From Theristus sp. LFF4_11 (lineage: Eukaryota; Nematoda; Chromadorea; Monhysterida; Xyalidae), in the NCBI GenBank assembly GCA_030248135.1, contig JASANC010003634.1, forward strand, positions 1 to 64,000: a stretch of 64,000 bases of DNA, read 5' to 3'. Shown here in pieces: positions 1-9,574 of this stretch. The notes under the pieces are model-generated. The model had not been told where the DNA came from. It saw only the letters and a list, made by a program, of their open reading frames with translations, and searched no databases. Made by a program: the position numbers and the translations under genes. Every line of letters starts with the position of its first letter. Positions within the stretch are counted from its first letter, which is position 1.

Positions 1-1
1 G

Positions 2-1009
2 GACGCTCCCCCAATTCTAGCTACACCATCCCACATGCTCAGTGAACACGACCCTCGATTCAACTTCACTGAAAATCGCACTATTTATGCACATCGCCCA
101 ACCCATCAAATCGACTACGTTCACAGTCTCCTTGGCAAAGATGTCACGGAAATGGACGAACCCATTCTGCAGGAACTCGCCGGTCAAAACGCAGATATCA
201 ACTCCGGTTGGCAAACGTTCCCTATCCCCTTCTTCACCATGCTCACCACTGATCAACACTCGTCCACTTCAATGTCCACCACCTCGGAAATTCAACGCGC
301 TAATCGGTTGAGACTCATGAACGAATATATTTCTCATCTGGCTCGCCTGAACGCCCATAATTCCAAAGAGGTCCCAAATCGTGCCATCACGTACGAAGCA
401 TTCTGCGACCTCATGTATGATAGCACCAACAAACACAATTTGACGGAAGCAACGCGTCGCCACTACAACAATACCATGCGACCGCCCGGTCTCTGTCAAT
501 ACATCACCTATGTCCCCACAGCTACAACCCGTCAAACCTTGGAGCTGTGTGACACGATTCGCCAGCTTGCTGCACAAGCAGGCAACGTTGTCTCGCTCCA
601 CTATACATACGCCACATCCACTAAAGAACATCCCCTGCCCACTAACGATCACCAAATCCCCCACTACCGTATCCACTCCTCCGACCGACGATTTCAATCC
701 TACAAACCCAACACCCCCTACCTCAGTGAACTGGTCATCCAAACTGGCAACATGGTCTTCAATATCAACATCGCTGGTTTCCTTGGTCCGCGATATGAAG
801 AAGACTTCCCGATTCGACAACAATACCTGCTTGCTTTCCTCACCTGCAAACACCTCCGATTCATTGTTTATGGTCCCGTTCAGCAATTTGTCGACGGAAT
901 GAACAATTCTTTCGGCAATCCACAATTTTTCCCCGACGACACCAAGTTCGATTTCCATTACCTGGACATCAACGAAATGCTACTGGCATGCGGTTTCGTT
1001 GAAATTTAA
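2..1009 (+). CDS. Unknown 324+ aa protein, 5' end probably cut by window edge
   Basis: A single uninterrupted reading frame is open from base 2; its first ATG is at 35, so the protein is either 324 aa or the C-terminal part of a longer one. I do not recognise the family. The chain looks globular, with no signal peptide, no clear membrane segment and no low-complexity region. Codon choice is strongly C-ending and the strand is C-rich, unlike the T-rich intron-containing genes downstream, and there is no intron. It ends in a double stop (TAA TAA) directly before a long C/G run. It shares composition, strand and compactness with the 1063-aa frame that follows, so both probably belong to one foreign element (integrated virus, Polinton-like or other large transposon). 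That origin is inference; there is no recognisable polymerase, integrase or capsid motif. Confidence 0.6.
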   Translation, partial: DAPPILATPSHMLSEHDPRFNFTENRTIYAHRPTHQIDYVHSLLGKDVTEMDEPILQELAGQNADINSGWQTFPIPFFTMLTTDQHSSTSMSTTSEIQRANRLRLMNEYISHLARLNAHNSKEVPNRAITYEAFCDLMYDSTNKHNLTEATRRHYNNTMRPPGLCQYITYVPTATTRQTLELCDTIRQLAAQAGNVVSLHYTYATSTKEHPLPTNDHQIPHYRIHSSDRRFQSYKPNTPYLSELVIQTGNMVFNINIAGFLGPRYEEDFPIRQQYLLAFLTCKHLRFIVYGPVQQFVDGMNNSFGNPQFFPDDTKFDFHYLDINEMLLACGFVEI

Positions 1010-1110
1010 TAACCCCCCCCCTTACCCCCCCCTGGGGCCCAACCCGGGGTGGGTGCGCGCAAGGTGGTGGGGGACGACGTGGGGGGCGCGCGCGGGGTGG
1101 TGGGGGACGG
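1010..1110. repeat. C-run / G-rich low-complexity block
   Basis: Runs of C followed by GGGG/GGTGG-rich sequence separate the first unknown ORF from the next coding fragment. G-rich strings of similar character occur at 16.8-17.3 kb and 36.0-36.9 kb inside mobile-element DNA. An assembly problem is possible in such a tract. Confidence 0.6.
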
Positions 1111-1119
1111 GCCTGGAAC

Positions 1120-1338
1120 GACGAAAAGAAAACCATTGAAAATCGCGTCGTGGATCACTTTCGTAGTGCCATCAATGACAATCACCTCATCAATCCTCAT
1201 GACGACCAGCCCCAATTCGATCGAAAAGCAGACAGAATAGTTCATACCCGTCTCACATACACCGATGTTGCCCAAAACGCCGTCTCCAAATCCTTAGTGG
1301 TCAGGAGGATGGGGAGAAAAATAACTTGCTCGCTCTGA
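1120..1338 (+). pseudogene. C-terminal fragment of an unknown ORF
   Basis: After the G-rich block a frame with the same C-ending codon style as its neighbours runs to a TGA at 1336. Its last 60 or so residues look like real protein (mixed charged and polar, no repeats), but no credible start exists because upstream the frame runs into the low-complexity block. It may be the tail of a third ORF of the same element, damaged by expansion of the G tract, or a small ORF with a lost start. Family unknown. Confidence 0.35.
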
Positions 1339-1351
1339 CCCACAACCCAAC

Positions 1352-1358
1352 TATAAAA
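1352..1358 (+). promoter_or_regulatory. Candidate TATA box for the Q-rich ORF
   Basis: TATAAAA lies about 90 bp before the first ATG (1446) of the 1063-aa frame and just after the TGA of the preceding fragment. The spacing suits a TATA box with a start site near 1385. This is a motif match only. Confidence 0.35.
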
Positions 1359-1445
1359 ACCCAAATTAAAGCACAACCAACACCTTGACCACCAAGCTAT
1401 CGACAAGTGCACATTATTCACCGCGCCGATGCACTCTACAACGGC

Positions 1446-4400
1446 ATGTTGCGCACTGTCGACGAAATTGTTCACAAAACCAATACCACCTACGAATTCT
1501 ATTATCTCCCACTCATCAACAAAATCGTACACCGATTCATCACCCTCTGCCTCCAGTCCCTCGTTGGTCTCCTCATCCCCACCCCTTATGGTACACGCCA
1601 CATGGAAATGGCTGTGGCGTACCTGTCTGAAGCGCAAACGCAAAACGTCTGCTATCTCAACAACACTTGCACATCTGAGTGCAACCATTCTACGTTGTAT
1701 GCCCGACCGTATTCTCCAACAGCAATCGTCGATCACCCATATCCGGTGATAACCAACGTCTTCTCTGAATCCTACATCATAAAGGCACAACAAATCATTC
1801 ATCACAATCCCAACTTTTTCCAATTGCAATCCTTTCCCAACACTACCCCTGAATCACAGTACCGAATCCACTTCCAAGCAACATCGCCACATGTTCACCT
1901 GTGTCGCCAACTCGAACGCGCCACAGCGGTCTATGATATGTTCGCCATCAATTATAACGCCATTAAAAACATCCCCTACATTCAAATGACCCCCGACCCA
2001 TCCGACCCGGATGCCTTCATCGCCTCCTATGGTAACAGACAACCCCTGGCTCAGGCGCAACCATACCGCTCAGATGTGTTTCCAGCGACGGTTGACCCTC
2101 GAGCCATCTTCAAAGACATACGCCAATCCTTCCAATTTGACGAATCCACGACCATCCCCTTCTTCTACAACGTGCCCATTCTCTGGTACATTCATGAAAA
2201 CACACCCCTCACAAATCCCCAGCTCAAATCCACGAACGTTAATTGCGCCAATCTCACTGTGCTGCAAACGCTCGTATTCCTGCAACTCGTTCGATTCCAA
2301 CTCTCCTACCTCATTGAACACACAACCGAACTCACATCCGAAGAACACCAGCATCACTGGTTGGAACAGCATCATCTAGCAAATGCGATCGTCGCGCTAG
2401 ACTTTCAAGCCATTCACAAATTCCAAACCCATATCCTCAAAAATCTCCCATTCCCTCATCACTTCATCTCCCGTCCACCAGAAAATCTCCAACCCCGTCT
2501 TCCCAAGCAATTCTGCAATCACGCGCAAAGTGCTCTCACCAAAATGCACTACGACGTCTACCATACCAACCACAATACAACCAGATACTACTATTCCCAA
2601 CTGATTCAGAAATATCCACAACTACAAGATGCACAAGCTCACCTGCTTGAAAATAATGATCAACTGCAACATGACATCATCACCGAACTACATCGCATCT
2701 GGTACACCGAACCACGACCTGAACGTCCAGAAATCACGCATATCACGCCTGGACAAAGGAAGGTCTATACGTCCAAAGACCGCCCACTATCAACATATTA
2801 TCCAACACAGCCCGATACTTACAAGTCCCCTACAGCCCGCCCCGCATCCCAACCAACCACCGCTGCGACACCAGAACTTCAATCACGTTCTGGCTGGACA
2901 GGTGGTCCCCCAAAGAACCCCCCACCACTTCCACCGGCTACTCAACACCAGTCCCGTTCTCGTACACGTATTGTATATTCAAGTCATCAGTCGCCCACAC
3001 AAGATCGTCCGCAACAACAATCACAACAAATTGAACACCGCCCTTCCCCACTCACCCCTCCACAACAGAGAATCACTATTCAACAATCCACTGGTACACA
3101 ACCAATGGCTGCCCCACGACGTCATGCATCCCCCCACTACATTACAAAAACGAATTACCGACAAGTCGCGACGACTTCTCGTCCTCGTTCCATGGACTAC
3201 CGACAACCCCCTCAACCAGAGTCGCGCCAACAGTACAGGCAGCATGACTCTCCCCGCCAGACCATACACATATCCCATTCTCTTGACCAACCTCAACCTC
3301 AGCCCCTACGTCAACCAAAACAAACTTCCCAGCCAGTCAGTATTACACAACTGCAAGTTGCGCTCGAAGCATTGTCCCCTGAACAACAACAGCGCGCTAT
3401 CAATTTTGTCCACCAAATTAGTAAAACCCCCACGGTTGATATCCCCTTCTCTGATATCGAAATGCAACAATACTTGCACATGGTCTACGAGCCCCTAATT
3501 GAAGAAGACCGTCGTCTCGCACAGCAGACACCGCCGCAGCGACCTGCTCAACAGCAGATACCGCAGCAGCGACCTGCTCCACAACAAATTTTCCCCCAGC
3601 GACCGGCTCAACAGCAGATACCGCAAGTGCGACCTGCTGAACAGCCGATACCGCTTCGAGATACCCCATTTCAATTTCAAGCCCCACATCAGCCCCTGCA
3701 AACCACTAAAAAGCGCAGACGAGGACGTCGTGCACGTCGCTTGACACAAGCGCGTAGCGATGAGCCTGACCAAAGTCCACACTCATCTCATGAACAAGAT
3801 TCCTCCGAAAATTCAACAGTTCCCGTTATCCCAGAGCGCGCGACCACATCCGCTGCTGCTCAGCCCCCATCACAGCAAATCCCTCAACAAAGTCTGTCCA
3901 CTGACCAATCAGCTCAACTTCAACAACAAGCACCAGAATACCACGAACACGCCATAGCGTCTGAAACCTCCCAAACGATCCCATCTCAACAAGAACAACC
4001 ACAACCAACAGTCGAAGTTCAACAACAATTACAATATTCACATCAAATCCTTGCGCAATTTCAACAACAAAATCAGTACCTTCAACAACAAACGGCCCAA
4101 CAACAGTACCAATTCCAGCAGCTTCAACAAGAAAATCAACGTCTTCTCCAACAACTGCAAGTGCAGCAATTCCAACAACAACAGTGGCCCCCACAAGAAG
4201 CTGTCCAGCCTCAGATACTCACAACGCCATCACCCATACCAACACCGCCGATCACCTATGAACCAACACATCAACCCCAACCATACCCCTCCCAACAACC
4301 GCACTATCAACAGGAACCACCTCCACAACCACACATTGTTCAACTCAATCCCCAGCAATATCAACAGCCACAACAGGTTTATATGGAACCTCAACAGTAT

Positions 4401-4598
4401 CCCTCAACACCCCAACCCCATCCGGCTCAACAACAATTTGTCACAACCCAACCTCCTCAACAGACACCCCCACCTCAAGCCACCCACGTTCCCCAACCCA
4501 CTCCTCAGGAAACCTACGAACGCTTGTACCAACAGTATCTGCAAGCGATCCTCATAAACCCAAACGCCAATATCCAACCACCCGTTAAACCCCAATAA
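1446..4598 (+). CDS. Large intronless protein, globular N-half and Gln/Pro-rich C-half
   Basis: The open frame runs from 1389; the first ATG is at 1446, giving about 1050 aa. Roughly the first 450 residues look globular, with scattered Cys and His and no obvious membrane segment. From about residue 480 onward the protein is dominated by Gln and Pro. It contains imperfect repeats built on Q-R-P-A-Q-Q-Q-I-P (near 3520-3650), a short basic K-K-R-R-R-G-R-R-A-R-R stretch that could act as a nuclear or nucleic-acid-binding signal (near 3705-3740), and a long Q-rich segment that could form a coiled coil (3900-4200). The TAA stop lies inside AATAAA (4594-4599), an economy typical of compact viral genomes. 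There is no intron and the codon use is C-ending, as in the upstream ORF. I do not recognise the family. It could be a structural or scaffold protein of an integrated virus or large transposon, but no motif proves that. Confidence 0.6.
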   Translation: MLRTVDEIVHKTNTTYEFYYLPLINKIVHRFITLCLQSLVGLLIPTPYGTRHMEMAVAYLSEAQTQNVCYLNNTCTSECNHSTLYARPYSPTAIVDHPYPVITNVFSESYIIKAQQIIHHNPNFFQLQSFPNTTPESQYRIHFQATSPHVHLCRQLERATAVYDMFAINYNAIKNIPYIQMTPDPSDPDAFIASYGNRQPLAQAQPYRSDVFPATVDPRAIFKDIRQSFQFDESTTIPFFYNVPILWYIHENTPLTNPQLKSTNVNCANLTVLQTLVFLQLVRFQLSYLIEHTTELTSEEHQHHWLEQHHLANAIVALDFQAIHKFQTHILKNLPFPHHFISRPPENLQPRLPKQFCNHAQSALTKMHYDVYHTNHNTTRYYYSQLIQKYPQLQDAQAHLLENNDQLQHDIITELHRIWYTEPRPERPEITHITPGQRKVYTSKDRPLSTYYPTQPDTYKSPTARPASQPTTAATPELQSRSGWTGGPPKNPPPLPPATQHQSRSRTRIVYSSHQSPTQDRPQQQSQQIEHRPSPLTPPQQRITIQQSTGTQPMAAPRRHASPHYITKTNYRQVATTSRPRSMDYRQPPQPESRQQYRQHDSPRQTIHISHSLDQPQPQPLRQPKQTSQPVSITQLQVALEALSPEQQQRAINFVHQISKTPTVDIPFSDIEMQQYLHMVYEPLIEEDRRLAQQTPPQRPAQQQIPQQRPAPQQIFPQRPAQQQIPQVRPAEQPIPLRDTPFQFQAPHQPLQTTKKRRRGRRARRLTQARSDEPDQSPHSSHEQDSSENSTVPVIPERATTSAAAQPPSQQIPQQSLSTDQSAQLQQQAPEYHEHAIASETSQTIPSQQEQPQPTVEVQQQLQYSHQILAQFQQQNQYLQQQTAQQQYQFQQLQQENQRLLQQLQVQQFQQQQWPPQEAVQPQILTTPSPIPTPPITYEPTHQPQPYPSQQPHYQQEPPPQPHIVQLNPQQYQQPQQVYMEPQQYPSTPQPHPAQQQFVTTQPPQQTPPPQATHVPQPTPQETYERLYQQYLQAILINPNANIQPPVKPQ

Positions 4599-4599
4599 A
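4594..4599 (+). terminator. Poly(A) signal overlapping a stop codon
   Basis: AATAAA contains the TAA stop of the Q-rich ORF. A T-rich stretch follows at 4623-4636. The overlap supports a compact transcription unit ending here. Confidence 0.45.
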
Positions 4600-5923
4600 T
4601 TCACCCATATTCTAATCAAACTGGTTTTTATTTTTCATGAGCCAACTTCTAGTATCAACGCTCAACGTGACACGGTGCGCCGCCTCGAACAATAGTGCCG
4701 TGCGTGCCGTGGCCCTAAGTTCCCATCGCTCAATGTTTTCTTTTTGTTTTGCATACTGGTCAGTTTACCCAGCCATTTTCACTACTTATACTCTTCACTA
4801 GCACTATACTAATTACGGGTGTCACAAAATAATAATCGTATTCCCAGAACGAACATTCCACTACCAAACTCCATTTTTTTATTATTACTAGTTCGATAAC
4901 AAGAATCTCAGAAACCCGCTGACATGCTTTAAAAACCCCGCTCATAAACGTTTCGAAAACTATTTGTAGTTGCCGGGACGTCAACTTTCGAGGCGCGGGA
5001 AGATGTAGTGATGCATGTCGAAGTTCAAAAAGGCGTAAAGTTCGATCGTACAAATGAGCCACTGGCGCGACGTCATTACGCTGCCGTGCAAACCCGAGCT
5101 GCCGTGCAAACCCGCCCAAACAGTCGAGCGAGCGACAGCGAGCCACAACACGAACAATCAACACGTGCAATGGCGCAACAACGGTGAACATCTGAACATT
5201 CTGCTGACCATAACGAACAATCAACCAATCAGCAACGGACCTCAACCAATCAGCAACAAGAACCACAAACAACGATAATAGAACATTTGTCGAGCATTCT
5301 GATGTGAGCTATGCGTTCGTTACGCAAGCTCAGATGTCGACCGATGATTCTTAGTTATTCAAATTCAACCAATCAGTAAGTAATCAACAATTTTTAGTAG
5401 TAGCTTAGCATTCTAGTGTATTTTTTCCAAGTAGCTTAGCGTTTTTGAACACAACTTCAAAGATCATCGATTTTATTGCTTAAAACACAATCAACTATTA
5501 ACAAACTACACATCAATCGATGCGTCTCGTTGAGATCTATCCAAATCCATCGTTATTTCATTAATTTATACAACTTTTCAGCAGACTTTTTGTTGAGTTC
5601 CGATTTTACACGTTGTTGTTGTGCATTGTTATGTGTGCCCGCGTGTTGTTGTTGCGTGCATGCATAGAGCGTGCATTCTTTGTGTATGCTCGTGACGGTT
5701 GGAAGGCGGACTTTCCCACGCAGATTTCGAATACGTGATTCTTTCGCCTTCCATTTTTGTAAATCCACTTCAGTTGCAATATTTTCCTACTATGAATATT
5801 TGAGCTCTGTCACATTGCTTTTATGCAATAAACGTGTTTGTGTGTGTTTGCCGTTGTAGGAACATTGAGAAATCATTTGTCTCCCACTCGCGCACTCCTG
5901 CTTTCATCTTAGCTAGTTATTAC
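4600..5923. other. Non-coding region after the unknown ORFs
   Basis: I see no gene here. Short direct repeats are visible: a CTGCCGTGCAAACCCG unit twice at about 5081-5115, an AACCAATCAGCAAC unit at about 5221-5260 with a further related AACCAATCAG near 5367, and TTGTTGTTG / GTGTGTGTTTG strings near 5610-5850. It may be the flank or terminal part of the element carrying the two large ORFs. Confidence 0.4.
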
Positions 5924-6376
5924 GCACGCCTATCAGGGTGCAATTCTGAGCGACGAAGGTTCCCCTGTGCTAGCACGCCTATCAGCTACCACGCTGTGCG
6001 ACCAGGGACCCCCTGACACCGCACGCCTATCAGTTAACAATTCTGTGCGACCAGGGTTCCCCTGACACCGCACGCCTATCAGTTAGCAATTCTGAGCGAC
6101 CAAGCCCCCCTGTCTCGGCACGCCTATCAGTTCTTCATCCTGAGCGACTGAAATTCCCCAATCTCAGCACGCCTATCGGGTTGAGGTCTGAGCGACTGAG
6201 TTAGACTCTTGGCACGCCTATCAGGTTGTTGGCTGTGCGACGGTGCCAGCCCCCAGGCACGCCTATCAGGTTGTTGGCTGTGCGACGGTGCCAGCCCCCT
6301 GGCACGCCTATCAGTTTGGAAGCTGTGCGACTAGTTTAGCCCCTCCGCACGCCTATCAGGTTGTATTCTGTGCGAC
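5924..6376 (+). repeat. Ten-copy two-box minisatellite (45-49 bp unit)
   Basis: GCACGCCTATCAG recurs at 5924, 5973, 6021, 6070, 6118, 6167 (one substitution), 6212, 6257, 6302 and 6347. Each copy is followed after a short variable stretch by CTGTGCGAC or CTGAGCGAC, and then by about 15-20 variable, often CCCC-containing bases. The spacing is 48-49 bp in the first half and 45 bp in the second. Two conserved boxes with diverged spacers suggest constraint or gene conversion on the boxes. It lies directly upstream of an ORF beginning at 6485. Confidence 0.85.
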
Positions 6377-6484
6377 GGAATACTAGCTGAGTTCGAAAGT
6401 TACTAACCTAAATTTATTCCCCGTAGTGACTCGTAATCGCGCCGCTACACCCATCAATTTCATCAGCTGTTCTGTAAGGCATAG

Positions 6485-6892
6485 ATGCAGAGTAGTGTAG
6501 CACTAACCCGGCGGATGCAATCAGACTCAACTGGCACCCAGGTTATGCCACTGGCGAGTCTGCCGCCCCCTCCTGCTAACCGCTGTCCAAGCACTCCCCT
6601 GGGCTCTGATGACTTTTCTACACACCCAGTAGGGCTGCACGACGCTGATCGTCGTCATCACCCGTCGCCCCCTAGGTTGCCCGCCGTCGCTGATGACGTC
6701 TTTCAGCAGTCCGTCGGTCTGAATTGGCAGTCGGAGCCGTCACCCCAGGACCGGGTGGAAAGTGACATACCCCTGCAGGTAGGGAACACCATTGCAGTTC
6801 CTCTGTGTGAGCATGGGAAAAATGGTGTTTTGTCAAATCTTTTAGACTCACACACCGGTTTGTGCGACCAAACAACGCGTCACATCCGTTAG
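6485..6892 (+). pseudogene. ORF fragment, truncated by an interspersed repeat
   Basis: An ATG at 6485 opens 135 codons. The first 100 or so residues are Pro/Ser/Asp-rich and protein-like. From about 6786 the frame runs into a repeat also present at 8490-8575 and, inverted, at 9092-9165, so the last 35 residues are repeat-encoded and the original C-terminus is missing. A frame directly behind a tandem-repeat leader resembles the start of a retroelement gag region, but no zinc knuckle or other motif is visible. I do not recognise it. Confidence 0.3.
6786..6880 (+). repeat. Interspersed repeat, copy 1 (others at 8490-8575 and 9092-9165)
   Basis: The block beginning CCTCTGTGTGAGCATGGG and ending near TTGTGCGACCAAA recurs almost unchanged at 8490-8575 and in inverse orientation at 9092-9165. 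All three copies lie upstream of the P450 gene. Confidence 0.75.
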
Positions 6893-7235
6893 CTTTTTAT
6901 TGTGTGTAACCCACAGGAACTGTAGTTTATCCGAAACACAACAAATCACCCGGAAATAGTGGGCACAGTTTGCTAGGGGCATTTTTAGATCAGGTCAAAA
7001 GGTGAACAAAATGAAAAAATTCGTGTATCTTGAATTCTGTGCTCTCTCATTTACAAACGGCGCTTCACATCCGTTAGCTTTTGCTTGTGCGTAACCCACA
7101 GGAACTGTAGTTTATCCGAAACACAACAAATCACCCGGAAATCGTGGCAAAAGTTTGCTAGGGGCACTTTTAGAGCAGGTCAAAAGGTGAAAAAAAGTCA
7201 AAAAATGGATGTCTCTTGAATTGTGTGCTTTGTGT
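6881..7235 (+). repeat. Direct duplication of a ~186-bp unit
   Basis: CACATCCGTTAGCTTTT at 6881 recurs at 7067, followed in both copies by the same sequence through AACTGTAGTTTATCCG, ACAAATCACCCGGAAAT and TTTGCTAGGGGCA. The copies differ by scattered substitutions. No coding potential seen. Confidence 0.8.
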
Positions 7236-7639
7236 GAAATTGTGAAATTTTGTGAAATTCACAGATAGCCAATAGAACATGATTTTCATGTTGTTTAAAC
7301 GTTTTAGAAACTGTACAAATATGGACTAACTAGCCGTTGCATATATATTTCTGGCTGAATCTGACTGAACACCTGATCTGAACTCTGCTTGTTGACTGGT
7401 TAAAATTTCAACTAAAATGCTCGATCGGTTGCAAACTGCAGCATTTTAAAGATGGTATCACTATTTACGACCCCCCCCCTGTATTTTAGTCACCTTTTCT
7501 GTCAAAGTCGGCTTTATAACACATTACATCAGTGAATGTAAAAAAATGATCCTTAAATACGTGCTCCTCAAGTTGTGATACTCAGGACAGGGGAAAATTG
7601 TCAAAACATAAAAACCGACATGCGCTTTGAAGTGTAACA

Positions 7640-7835
7640 TATGACAATACGCCAAAAAATGTCCGGTTTTCTGTCCGCCCTGCATTGTGTTCCGCCCGCT
7701 TGTTTGTGTGGACATAAAAGTGGCCCAAAATGCCACGAGTGTCGTGTTGCCAGTTTTCTTTAGGGGATACGACGCCCGAGAGAACGCAACGAGGGACACC
7801 CAGCCGGGCAGGACACCGCGCGGACACCCTTTTTT
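7640..7835. repeat. GTGTCC-rich interspersed element, copy 1
   Basis: A block rich in GTCC/GGAC words with the internal string CCAAAATGCC.CGAGTGTCGTGTTGCCA. Relatives sit in P450 introns (10060-10195 and 10893-11040), in DEG/ENaC intron 1 (43090-43215) and, as a short piece, at 37140-37205. The ends carry inverted GGTGTCC / GGACACC words, as in a small non-autonomous DNA transposon. Confidence 0.6.
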
Positions 7836-7839
7836 AATG

Positions 7840-9550
7840 TGAGAATGGTAGGATATTACAATGTTCAGTGCGGCAGCTCAGAAAAGTGTCTGAAAAACGT
7901 TGCCGTTTCCGTTGATGTTTCACTCACCCATGAAGTACATATTCTACACATCGACGGGTATAATTGCTTTAATGATTCAATGATTCAACGTTTATCGTAC
8001 AAAGGTAGTGATACGATCTTTTTTATAGAAGAAATCGGCTCGCCCGATTCCTTCATGTGAGGAACTTTCAGGCTTCCAAAATTCACAGTTCTTCTTGTCT
8101 GTGTCGCAGGAGAAAACAGAAAGTGAAACGTTTAAACGCTGCGAAACTCACGTTTATAATTGTGCAAACAATCGTAGACGTTCACAATTCACATTCTGGG
8201 ATTTGTCGTCGGTCAAATTTTACACACAAATATTGTGAAAAAGCGCAACAATTGTTTTACCGTTAAATAAAAAAGAGTCTCCATTTGTCGAGTGATCTTT
8301 CTGTCAGTTGCTCGACCAAATTTTTTACTGTCACTCACTGAAGAATGTTGTTACTCAACAAATTAGGAAACACATTTGTTGGCAGCGGTATGTAGCTCAA
8401 CAAAACGAGCATGCTGCAAAAATTTGTTAAAAGTTATAACGGATAGCTTAACGAATTTTATTAAACTGATAAGTATTCTTAAAGTTTGTATTCCTCTGTG
8501 TGAGCATGGGAAAAAGGGTGTTTTCGTCCAATCTTTTAGACCCACACACCGGTTGTGCGACCAAAAAACACTTTGAGTGTAATGTGTGTCAAAATGTTAA
8601 ACCGTGTATCTTTCTTTTTAAACGTGACCCAATATGCGTTTGCACGCACAGATAGAGAAAATGTTTCACGTCTGTGCGGCAATTTGAAATCATCAAAACG
8701 TAAAGTATTCTAACGGCAGATTTGGGCAAGAAATTGCATCGAGAAAAAACTAATCAGAATCTTTTTTCGCTAAATAAATTTATTTTATTTCGTATTCGAA
8801 ATACGTTTGGGCGCGAAACAGCTTTTCAGCTGTGCGGGATTTCTACACATCATTCAACATTACTCCGCCTCCTTTGCACGAAAAGATATTATTTGCCTTT
8901 ACGTGCATATTTCCATTTTCCAAGTTTCCACTTAGCAAAAAGCAAAATTATTAAGTATCAAACAACCGGTTCTCTTAACCAAGCAAACAGTTTGCGTTTT
9001 TTTCTTGCAGTCAACCTTTCACATTATGCAAACATTTTCAAAAGATGATAACAATTGAAATATACACATAAACGCCAATACACGGTTCAACATGTGCGAG
9101 TGTTGTTTGGTCGCAAAAACTGTGTGTGGTGTGGGTCTAAAACATTTGACAAAACGCCATTTTTTCAATGCTTTCAAGAACTTAAGTATACAAAGTTTCA
9201 AAAACATACATAAGAGTTCAAAAAGCGAGTTCCAAATCAGCGAAAACTGTTTATTCTTCAACACAAATTCTCGCTGGCACCAAAGGCCCGTATATCTGAC
9301 GTATACAGACGTTCGCCGACATACATCAGGTATGAACGGTTACGGTAGTATCAGGCATGCTAAAACACGGAATCTGACGTGAGCTAAAGCACGGAACCTG
9401 ACGTGACGTGACGTGACGTGACGTGCCGTATGCGCACGCGTCAAGTTTCAGAAAGTTACCAAAAATGGATGAAAAAGTGATGTTTTTTGAAACAACTGTT
9501 TGAAGTCTATCAAGTCAAATTTTTATTTTGAGGATTTTCAAATTCACTTT
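7840..9550. other. Intergenic region upstream of the P450 gene
   Basis: No convincing exon seen. It holds the two interspersed-repeat copies noted above, an inverted copy of the GCCGCACAGCTGAAAA repeat at about 8780-8890 (relatives at 13100-13220, 46455-46580 and 47180-47240) and a short tandem run of ACGTG at 9398-9425 similar to the interior of the TTAA-flanked element at 43.8 kb. Confidence 0.5.
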
Positions 9551-9574
9551 TCAGAAGCACGGAGAAAACCGCGA

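Noticed and set aside
5924..6376. CRISPR-like array
   Set aside because: Regular spacing with conserved boxes looks CRISPR-like, but there are two boxes per unit, the spacers are related to each other, and the surroundings are eukaryotic.
7839..8060. 73-codon plus-strand ORF at 7.84 kb
   Set aside because: No splice sites, no recognisable motif and surrounded by repeats; not supported as a gene.
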